From Achromobacter deleyi (lineage in GTDB: Bacteria > Pseudomonadota > Gammaproteobacteria > Burkholderiales > Burkholderiaceae_B): 64,000 nucleotides of DNA. The stretch's first letter is position 1; every line of letters begins with the position of its first letter. This document shows positions 16,575-24,828 of this stretch, in pieces. The position numbers were made by a program, and so were the translations under genes. The notes under the pieces were generated by a model. The model had not been told where the DNA came from. It was given only the letters and a program-made list of their open reading frames with translations, and did no database searches. The DNA is taken from the NCBI RefSeq assembly GCF_902859705.1, contig NZ_CADIJO010000001.1, positions 186,001 through 250,000 on the forward strand, given 5' to 3'.

Positions 16575-18137
16575 TTACTTTGCCACGCGCTCTACTTCCC
16601 AGGCGCGGGGCTTTTTCACGGCCCAGGGGGTGTAGCCCTTGACGTCGCTGCGGTAGGCGCCGATGTCCAGGCCGTTGTAGAGGGGGATGCTGGGGACGTC
16701 GGCCAGGAATAGCTTGTGCAGTTGGTCGAACGACGTCTGGCGCTTGGCGTGGTCGGTGTCGACCGAGGCGGCGTCCAGGAGTTTTTGGGCTTCGGGGTTG
16801 TCCCAGACTTTGCGCGGCTGCTTGGATTTTTCGCCGGTGACCATTTCGTAGTTCAGGGCGGCGTCCAGGCGGGCGGAGTAGGGGAAGGTCATCATCTGGT
16901 AGGTGCCGGCGTTGTAGCGGTCGAGCTGGGTGGCCCATTCGGCGACGGACAGCTTGGCGTTGATGCCGGCGGCCTGGAGCATGGCCTGGATGATGACGGC
17001 GGAGTTGTAGGACTGGGGGTAGCGCTTGGTGGTCATCAGTTCGATTTCCTGGCCCTTGTAGCCGGCTTCTTTCAGCAGCTTCTGGGACAGGGCGACGTCG
17101 TACTTCCAGCCTTCTTTCTGGGCGGCGTCGTGGTAGGGCGAGACCAGGGGGACGATGGAGTTGTTGGGCTTGGCCAGGCCTTCGGTGACGGCGGCGGCCA
17201 GTTGTTCGTAGTCGATGGCGTGGGCCAGGGCCTGGCGCATCTTGGGGTTGGACAGCAGCGGGTCCTTGGTTTGCAGCAGCAGCGCGGTCATGCTCATGAC
17301 GGGCGCGTAGGCGACCTTGACGTTGGGCGTGGCCTGCAGGACGGGGACGTCGTTGTTGGAGACGTCTTCGATGATGTCGATGTTGCCGCGTTGCAGGGCG
17401 GCCTTGGCGGTGGAGTCGTCGGGCACGATCATGAAGCGCACTTCGTCGACCAGGGGGCGCTTGGAACCGGTGTAGCCGTCGAGCTTGCCGCCGCGGTTGG
17501 CGTAGTCGGCGAATTTGGTGAGGCGGATGTATTCGCCGCGCTTCCATTCGGCGAATTCGAAGGGGCCGGTGCCGATGGGCTTGTCCCAGGTGCCGTCGGC
17601 CTTGACGGAGGCCTTTTGCAGGATGCCGGTGCCGCCGCAGTCGGCGCGCGCGAGCGAGGCCAGGAACAGGCTGCTGGGTTTTTCCAGGTGGTAGACGACG
17701 GTCTGGGCGTCGGGGGCTTCGACGCCGGTGACCTTGACGGTGCCGCGGCCATCGAATTCGCTGGAACAGCGCCAGCCGGAATTGGCGGCGGTGTAGTGCT
17801 GCCAGGTCCAGAGGACGTCGGCGGAGGTGAGGGGGGCGCCGTTATGGAATTTGACGCCCTGGCGCAGCTTGAAGGTGTAGGTCTTGCCGTCGGGGCTGAT
17901 GTCGATGGATTCGGCCAGCAGGGGGCGCACTTCGGCGTCTTCGCCGTAGGCCACCAGGCCTTCGACGATGTGCAGCACGACGGCGTCGCTGTTGCTGTCG
18001 CGGTTCACGCCGGGCTCGGTCGAGCGGATGTCGGCGGTGAACGAGATGCGCAGCGGCGGCTGGGCCTGGGCCCAGGCCGATCCGGCCAGCGCAGCCAGCG
18101 CCAGCGCAACCGCGGTGTTCAAGAGTTTTGTTTTCAT
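16575..18137 (-). CDS. ABC transporter substrate-binding protein, family 5 (paralogue 2)
   Basis: A 520-residue periplasmic binding protein with signal peptide NTAVALALAALAGSAWAQA (cleavage near residue 25). It is a clear paralogue of the 14.7-16.2 kb protein: both share the ADIRST.PGVNRD opening, TYTFKLR.GVKFHNGA, LTSADV, WRC...FDGR, DCG and EWKRGEY. It is co-transcribed with the C45-family gene 35 bases upstream, whose promoter carries operator copy E. The usual role is capture of peptides or similar compounds for an ABC importer. Two related receptors facing one transporter would widen its substrate range. The start at 18137 begins the signal peptide directly. Confidence 0.9.
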   Translation of the reverse strand: MKTKLLNTAVALALAALAGSAWAQAQPPLRISFTADIRSTEPGVNRDSNSDAVVLHIVEGLVAYGEDAEVRPLLAESIDISPDGKTYTFKLRQGVKFHNGAPLTSADVLWTWQHYTAANSGWRCSSEFDGRGTVKVTGVEAPDAQTVVYHLEKPSSLFLASLARADCGGTGILQKASVKADGTWDKPIGTGPFEFAEWKRGEYIRLTKFADYANRGGKLDGYTGSKRPLVDEVRFMIVPDDSTAKAALQRGNIDIIEDVSNNDVPVLQATPNVKVAYAPVMSMTALLLQTKDPLLSNPKMRQALAHAIDYEQLAAAVTEGLAKPNNSIVPLVSPYHDAAQKEGWKYDVALSQKLLKEAGYKGQEIELMTTKRYPQSYNSAVIIQAMLQAAGINAKLSVAEWATQLDRYNAGTYQMMTFPYSARLDAALNYEMVTGEKSKQPRKVWDNPEAQKLLDAASVDTDHAKRQTSFDQLHKLFLADVPSIPLYNGLDIGAYRSDVKGYTPWAVKKPRAWEVERVAK

Positions 18138-18172
18138 TGATTGAGTTCCAGGGTTGCGCGGGCGGCCTGGGA

Positions 18173-19309
18173 TCAGGCGGCGGCCAGCAGTTCGGGTTCG
18201 GCGTCCAGGCTGTAGCGGGTGAACGTGCGGTTCAGCGCGGGCAGCGGGGCCACTTCCATCAGGCCGGCGGCGGGTTCCATGATGACCATGGCGACGGTGG
18301 CCGACAGGTTGTCGTGGCTGCCGGGGCGCGGCGGGCGGCAAACCGAGTACGGGGTGCCGAAGTCGTCGAACAGGGCGCGCTTGAGGTCTTCGCGGGTGAG
18401 CTGGTCTTTTTCGTTCAAGAGGCGGCGCACGCGCCAGTCGCGGTAGGCGCTTTCCGGGGTGCTGGCGCGGCCGGTGTCGCGCAGCTTGCCCAGGGCGACT
18501 TCGCTGACCCAGTGGTTGGCGTGCACGATCAGGTCGTCGCTGCCGGGGTAGATGGGGAAGGCCTCATCGGTGGTGCATTCGTAGTCGACGCCGAAGCCGG
18601 CGGCCATGCCGATCATGATGTTGTTCGAGCAGGACTTGGGCGTGGTGCTGACGGCCTTGATGGCCAGGGCGAAGTGCTCCTGTTCGAGCACCTTGCGGCG
18701 GATCAGCGAGAGCGGCACGCCGAGCTGGCGGAAGTCGCGGTCGGATTCCAGGTAGTTGGCGGTGATGGACACGCCGGCGCTGTTCAGGCCGCTGCGGGCC
18801 AGGCCGCCGGCTTCGACGAAGGTCAGGATGTCGGGGCCGTTGTCGTTGCGCACGCGCAGCACGATGGCCGTTTCGGCGCATTCGGCGCGCCAGTCCCAAT
18901 TCTGGCCGTGGATCAGGCGGCCGTTGACCGAGCGGGTCGGCAGGATCAGGGCGCCGGTGCAACCGTCGCCGGGTTCGAGTTCGGCGGCCTTTTTCTTTTC
19001 GGCGCGGGCCTTGGCGATGACTTCGGTGCGGGCGTTGACCATCACGATGTCTTCGAACGGCACGTTGGCGCCGGCGGCGATGCCGCGCATTTCTTCCAGG
19101 TAGTGCGGCGCGAAGTTCTCGATTTCGCGGGCAAAGCTGGTGATCAGCTGGGTGCGCGCCATGGCGTCATAGCCCAGGTCGACCAGGGTCTGGCCGTACA
19201 TGGCGGCGCTTTTGCGCACGCGGTCGGCGGCCTGCTGGCCATAGGCGCGGCCGCGGGCCTCGGGGGTACCGGAAACCGATACGAAGGGAAATTGGGTGAT
19301 CTGGGTCAT
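18173..19309 (-). CDS. C45-family autoproteolytic acyltransferase/hydrolase
   Basis: A 378-residue protein of the penicillin acyltransferase/C45 peptidase family (Ntn-hydrolase fold). The expected self-cleavage site is GDGCTG, which makes Cys117 the N-terminal nucleophile of the mature large subunit. The GQNWDWR motif that follows about 20 residues later is characteristic of the family. There is no signal peptide, so the protein is probably cytoplasmic. Family members hydrolyse or transfer acyl groups on amide bonds (6-aminopenicillanate, N-acyl amines, acylated amino acids). It leads a two-gene operon with binding protein 2, which suggests cleavage of the amide-type compound that the transporter imports. 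The exact substrate is not deducible. Confidence 0.85.
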   Translation of the reverse strand: MTQITQFPFVSVSGTPEARGRAYGQQAADRVRKSAAMYGQTLVDLGYDAMARTQLITSFAREIENFAPHYLEEMRGIAAGANVPFEDIVMVNARTEVIAKARAEKKKAAELEPGDGCTGALILPTRSVNGRLIHGQNWDWRAECAETAIVLRVRNDNGPDILTFVEAGGLARSGLNSAGVSITANYLESDRDFRQLGVPLSLIRRKVLEQEHFALAIKAVSTTPKSCSNNIMIGMAAGFGVDYECTTDEAFPIYPGSDDLIVHANHWVSEVALGKLRDTGRASTPESAYRDWRVRRLLNEKDQLTREDLKRALFDDFGTPYSVCRPPRPGSHDNLSATVAMVIMEPAAGLMEVAPLPALNRTFTRYSLDAEPELLAAA

Positions 19310-19381
19310 GGACGGATAGCGGCGCGGGGGCGCCGTGGGGTCGGGAGTGGTGAGACGGGATGTTGCAAAAATATTATCTTA

Positions 19382-19395
19382 TTTTGGCGCCAAAA
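19382..19395 (-). promoter_or_regulatory. operator copy E upstream of the C45 gene
   Basis: TTTTGGCGCCAAAA is a perfect 14-base palindrome 72 bases upstream of the C45 start. On the minus strand it is followed by AATAAGATAATAT, a possible -10 region, so here the operator may lie upstream of, rather than on, the transcription start. Confidence 0.6.
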
Positions 19396-19434
19396 ATACC
19401 GAGGGTTTGCCCGGGGGCGCCTAGCTGGGGGCGC

Positions 19435-20271
19435 CTAGCCGACGCGCTTCTCCACACATTGCCGCGCCAGGTCGTCGCAGCGCGCAAAGCCAGCCCCGGC
19501 GTCACGCAGCCGCTGCAGCAACCGCTCGATCATCTGCAGCCGTGCCGCGCGGCCCACGCCGTGGTCGGCGCGCGGGTGCAGGGTCAGGCAGGCGTAGCCG
19601 TCGGCGGCGAGCAGGGCGTCGCCCTGTTCGGCCAGGTGGGCGTAGGCGCGGTCCTGGGTGACGCGGCGGCTGAAGTGGGTGGCGTCGCACAGGCCTTCGC
19701 TCCAGGGCAGCTCGACCATGCCGGGGGCGCCGTCGGCGTCCAGCGCGTAGGGCGCATCGTCGTCCAGGGCGCTGCTGTCGTAGCGGTAGCCCAGTTCGCG
19801 CAAGAGCGGCAGGGTGCGGGGGGTAAAGCCGCCGCCGGTCCAGCGGAAACCTTCGGGGGCCCGGCCGGTCAGGGCGGCCAGGCGGTCGCGGCCGCGTTGC
19901 AGCACCTCGGCTTCGCGCTCGCCCAGCGTAGCCAGGTCTTCGAAAGCGTTGCCTTGCGAGGCGGCTTCGTGGCCGTCGCGCAGGCTTTGTTCGAGCAGGT
20001 CGCGGCAGCGCTCGGCTTCGAAGGCCGGCCAGAAGAAGGTGGCGCGGATGTCCTGGCGCCGCAGCATGTCCAGCAGGCGCGACAGGCCGCCGCCATAGGT
20101 GTAGCGGCCATGGCCGTCGCGGCCGTGCAGTTCGTGCTCGGGGCGGGTGGCGGCCTCGGGGCCGATACCTTGCACGTTGATGGTGACCAGCACCGTCTTG
20201 GCGGCGGCCTGCGTGGGGGCAATCGTCCGGGGGGGCGCGTCAGGGGTTGCGTTGGCGAGGGCGGCGCTCAT
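19435..20271 (-). CDS. NodB-fold polysaccharide deacetylase-like protein lacking metal ligands
   Basis: A 278-residue NodB-homology protein. The first strand reads TINVQGIG (residues 30-37) where active members have an Asp pair, and the helix that should carry HxxxH reads EAASQGNAFED, giving Gln106 and Phe110. The companion gene next to it keeps Asp48, His118 and His122 at these positions. The fold landmarks RATFF, GFRWTGGG and GYRYDSS are retained. The protein is therefore probably catalytically dead as a metal-dependent deacetylase and may be a structural or regulatory partner, or use another chemistry. It is translationally coupled to the intact deacetylase (ATGA) and is the last gene of the Bug-receptor operon. 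Confidence 0.82.
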   Translation of the reverse strand: MSAALANATPDAPPRTIAPTQAAAKTVLVTINVQGIGPEAATRPEHELHGRDGHGRYTYGGGLSRLLDMLRRQDIRATFFWPAFEAERCRDLLEQSLRDGHEAASQGNAFEDLATLGEREAEVLQRGRDRLAALTGRAPEGFRWTGGGFTPRTLPLLRELGYRYDSSALDDDAPYALDADGAPGMVELPWSEGLCDATHFSRRVTQDRAYAHLAEQGDALLAADGYACLTLHPRADHGVGRAARLQMIERLLQRLRDAGAGFARCDDLARQCVEKRVG

Positions 20272-21158
20272 TCGGTTCTCCAGGCATCGGGGTGGGCCAG
20301 GCAGTGGCGGGCCAGCGCTTCCAGGGTCATGCAGTGCACGTCCGCCTGCGCGGCCACGTGCGCCAGGAAGCGGTCCATGGCGGCGGCGCGGGCGGGGGTG
20401 CCGGACCCACCGGCGGCCTTGGGGTGCACGGTCAGGTGGATGTAGCCCTCGGCCTGGCGCAGGGCCTCGAATTCCTCGATCCAGTTGTCGCAGGCTTCCG
20501 CGGCCAGGCTGTGGCCGGTGAAGTAGAACGGGTAGTCGTCCAGCGATACGGTGTTGTTGGGCAGCATGACGAAGCCGTCGTCGGCGGCATCTGCGGGCAG
20601 GTAGGGGCGGTCTCGGTCTTTCTCGCTGGCGTCGTAGCAATAGCCCAGCCGGCGCAGCGCGGGCAGGGTGCGGTGGCTCTTGCGGCCCGACGGCGAACAC
20701 CAGCCCACCGGCGTCACGCCCAGTTGCTGCTGGATCAGGGTATGGGTCTTTTCGAGCAGGGCGGGCTCGTCTTCGCCCAGGTCCCAGGCTTCGTGCAGGT
20801 AGCCGTGGGCGGCGATCTCGTGGCCGGCGGCCAGAATGGCGCGAAACGTCTCGGGGTAGTGCTCGACGTCGTAGCCGCAGGCAAAGAAGGTGGCGGGCAT
20901 GGCGTGGCGCGCCAGGATGTCCAGGTGCCGCGGCACGCCGCGGCGGATGGCGTAGCGGCCGGCGGTATGCAGGCCGGCGGGAAACTGCTTGCGGCCCACT
21001 TCGACGGCGGGGCCGTCCACGTGCACGGTCACGCAGACCACGGCGCGCACGGGCGGCGCGTCGGGGGCGCGCAGGCCCTGGTCGCGCAGTTCGCGGTCCA
21101 GCGTCAGCCAGGGGTTGGCGGCGGCGTCCAGCGGGACGCCATAGGGTATGGCTTGCAT
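20268..21158 (-). CDS. polysaccharide deacetylase family (NodB/PuuE-like) amidohydrolase
   Basis: A 296-residue NodB-fold enzyme without a signal peptide. The metal-binding set is present: VHVDGP with Asp48, and the AAHGYLHE motif with His118 and His122. RHAMPATFFACG and CSPSGRKS are further fold landmarks. Cytoplasmic members of this group include PuuE-type allantoinases and peptidoglycan or chitooligosaccharide deacetylases, so hydrolysis of an amide or N-acyl bond is the safe call. It lies between the Bug receptor and the degenerate paralogue, with ATGA overlaps on both sides, so the three are one operon. The start is fixed by its overlap with the receptor stop. Confidence 0.85.
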   Translation of the reverse strand: MQAIPYGVPLDAAANPWLTLDRELRDQGLRAPDAPPVRAVVCVTVHVDGPAVEVGRKQFPAGLHTAGRYAIRRGVPRHLDILARHAMPATFFACGYDVEHYPETFRAILAAGHEIAAHGYLHEAWDLGEDEPALLEKTHTLIQQQLGVTPVGWCSPSGRKSHRTLPALRRLGYCYDASEKDRDRPYLPADAADDGFVMLPNNTVSLDDYPFYFTGHSLAAEACDNWIEEFEALRQAEGYIHLTVHPKAAGGSGTPARAAAMDRFLAHVAAQADVHCMTLEALARHCLAHPDAWRTE

Positions 21159-22171
21159 CAGGTGGCCTTGATGTTGGCGTTCTTGATCAGGGTGCGCCAC
21201 TTCTCGCTTTCGGTGGCGACGAAGCGGCGCAGTTCTTCAGGGGTGCCGCCGTGCAGTTCCAGCCCGTTCTGGGTCAGTTGGGCCAGGGCGGGCTGCTTGA
21301 GCGCGCTTTGCACGGCGGCATTGAGCGTCTGCACGATGGCGGGCGGCGTGCCGGCGGGCACGAACACGCCGTTCCAGCCGATGGCCTGGTAGCCGGGAAA
21401 GCCGGATTCGGCCACGGTGGGCACGTCCGGCAGGGCCGGCGCCCGCGATGCGGACGTGACGGCCAGGGGGCGCGATTTGCCGCCCTGGATGAATTGCTGC
21501 TGGTTGATCACCACGTCCATCAGCACGGGAAACTGGCCGCCCAGGAAGTCGTTGACCGCCGCGGCGGCGCCCTTGTAGGGCACGCCGGGCAGGTCGAGCC
21601 CGGCGGTGGCCTTGAGCAGTTCCATGGCCAGGTGGGCCGAGCTGCCGTTCTGGGTGATGCCGTAGAAATACTTGCCGGGATTGGCCTTGATGAGGGCCAC
21701 GAATTCCTGCAGGGTCTTGGCCGGAAACGACGGGTGCACCACCAGTACGTTGTTGTAGTAGCAGACCATCGACACGGGTTCGAAGTCCTTGATCGGGTCG
21801 TACGCGATGTTCTCGTACAGGCTCTGGTTCACCGTGTGGGTGCCGGTGGAGCCGAGCGCGACGGTATAGCCGTCGGGCGCCGAGCGGGCGGCCTGCTGCG
21901 TGCCGATGATGCCGGCCGCGCCACCCTTGTTGATGACCACCACGCTTTGCTTGAGCGCTTCGCCGATGCCCTGGGCCAGCGGCCGGGCGACCAGGTCGGT
22001 GCCGCCGCCCGCGGGAAACGGCACGATGAACTGGATCGGGTGCTCGGTGGGGTAGGCGGCCGCGCGGGCCAGGCCCGGTCGCGTCAAGGCGGCGCCCGCC
22101 AGGGTGGCGGCCGACGCCGCCATGAATTGCCGGCGGCTGATGCCGCCCGTTGCGCTGCTGCGTTGCTTCAT
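21158..22171 (-). CDS. Bug-family tripartite tricarboxylate transporter receptor (TctC type)
   Basis: A 337-residue periplasmic receptor of the Bug/TctC family, which is greatly expanded in Bordetella and Achromobacter. The signal peptide has a twin-arginine-like start (SRRQFMAASAATLAGAAL). The family motifs are IQFIVPFPAGGGTDLVARP near residue 46, GAAGIIGTQQAARSAPDGYT and DVPTVAESGFPGY. It presumably binds a small carboxylate or amide and hands it to a membrane partner encoded elsewhere, as no TctA/TctB genes are adjacent. It heads an operon with two NodB-fold proteins. The divergent IclR gene, and GATAAAAA half-sites between them, suggest specific induction. Confidence 0.9.
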   Translation of the reverse strand: MKQRSSATGGISRRQFMAASAATLAGAALTRPGLARAAAYPTEHPIQFIVPFPAGGGTDLVARPLAQGIGEALKQSVVVINKGGAAGIIGTQQAARSAPDGYTVALGSTGTHTVNQSLYENIAYDPIKDFEPVSMVCYYNNVLVVHPSFPAKTLQEFVALIKANPGKYFYGITQNGSSAHLAMELLKATAGLDLPGVPYKGAAAAVNDFLGGQFPVLMDVVINQQQFIQGGKSRPLAVTSASRAPALPDVPTVAESGFPGYQAIGWNGVFVPAGTPPAIVQTLNAAVQSALKQPALAQLTQNGLELHGGTPEELRRFVATESEKWRTLIKNANIKAT

Positions 22172-22258
22172 GCGATTTCCCCTTGGATGTGCATGCCAGG
22201 CATCGCCGGCCGCACGCTTGTGGGTGCCTGCTGGTCGGCTGCTTGAGTATCATTATTC

Positions 22259-22307
22259 GATAAAAAACAATCTTCACCAATTAGTTTTTATCTATAAATG
22301 ATAAAAA
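22259..22307. promoter_or_regulatory. GATAAAAA half-site array in the Bug/IclR intergenic region
   Basis: A perfect 8-bp inverted repeat, TTTTTATC (22285-22292) with GATAAAAA (22300-22307) around a 7-base AT spacer, plus another GATAAAAA at 22259-22266. It lies in an AT-rich 266-base gap between divergent genes, which is a typical place for IclR-type operators. The remainder of the gap shows nothing definite. Confidence 0.55.
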
Positions 22308-22437
22308 TAAGAAAAACGATAGGTGAATGGGACGGCCGTCGATGATCTCGATAGCGGCGCTTTATGGTCCGCCGCCCCAGGCTGCGCCCCTGTGATACGC
22401 TGCGCCGATTCCGCGTTGCCTCTTTGCTGCCCTGCCC

Positions 22438-23208
22438 ATGTCCACCCTGAAGCGAGCCTTAGCGATTCTTGACCTCTTCAGCCTGGCCACGCCGGTGCTG
22501 ACCGCGGAAGAGATCATCTCGAAGCTGTCCTATTCGGCGCCCACCGGCTACCGGTACATCCGCGACCTGTCGGACCTGGGCTACCTGCTGCGCATGACGG
22601 GCGGGGGCTACAAGCTGGGGCCGCGCATCATCGAGCTGGACCACCTGATCATCGATGGCGACCCTGTGCTGGGCGCGGCCCGGCCGATCATGCGCGAGGT
22701 GGTGGACCAGGTGGGCGGCGACGTGCTGCTCAGCGTGATCCACGGCCTGCGCATCCTGAACATCCACCACGAGCGCGGCCCGGAAGACCTGGGCATCGCC
22801 CATGGCCGCGGCCGTGCGCACCCGCTCTTTCGCGGCGCAACGGCCAAGACCATCATCGCGTTCCTGCCGCGCAAGGACCAGCGCAAGCTCTACGAGGCGC
22901 ATCCCGCCGACGTCGAGGCCGCGGGCCTGGGGCAGACGCAGGCCGAATTCACCCGCCGGCTGGACGAGATCCGGGTGCGTGGGTCTTACCTGGGCGTGGG
23001 CGAGATGTCGCCCGAGCGTGCGGGCATCGCCGTGCCGGTGTTCCAGGAGGACCGCCGCATCTTCGGTGCGCTGACGGTCACGTTCCTGGCGACCCGGCTG
23101 AACACCATCGCGCAGGACAAGACCACGGCGCTGCTGCAAGCGGCGGCGCGGCGGATCGAGTCGCTGGCGCTGGCGTCCCGCATCAAGGAACAGGCCCCCG
23201 CGCCGTAA
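22438..23208 (+). CDS. IclR family transcriptional regulator
   Basis: A 256-residue IclR regulator. The N-terminal winged helix spans about residues 3-65 (TLKRALAILDLFSL, EEIISKLSYSAPTGYRYIRDL) and is followed by the GAF-like effector domain (about 80-250) with RGRAHPLFRGATAKTIIAFL and SPERAGIAVPVF. It is divergent from the Bug-receptor operon and most likely controls it in response to the transported compound. The start ATG opens directly on the DNA-binding domain. Downstream it converges on the outer-membrane channel gene with a 58-base gap. The length is ordinary for the family. Confidence 0.9.
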   Translation: MSTLKRALAILDLFSLATPVLTAEEIISKLSYSAPTGYRYIRDLSDLGYLLRMTGGGYKLGPRIIELDHLIIDGDPVLGAARPIMREVVDQVGGDVLLSVIHGLRILNIHHERGPEDLGIAHGRGRAHPLFRGATAKTIIAFLPRKDQRKLYEAHPADVEAAGLGQTQAEFTRRLDEIRVRGSYLGVGEMSPERAGIAVPVFQEDRRIFGALTVTFLATRLNTIAQDKTTALLQAAARRIESLALASRIKEQAPAP

Positions 23209-23264
23209 GCGTCGGGGGCCTGTGCGGGGCGGCTTCGGGGGCTGCCTGTCTGGGTGGGCGGTTG

Positions 23265-24826
<1,562 letters not shown>

Positions 24827-24828
24827 CG

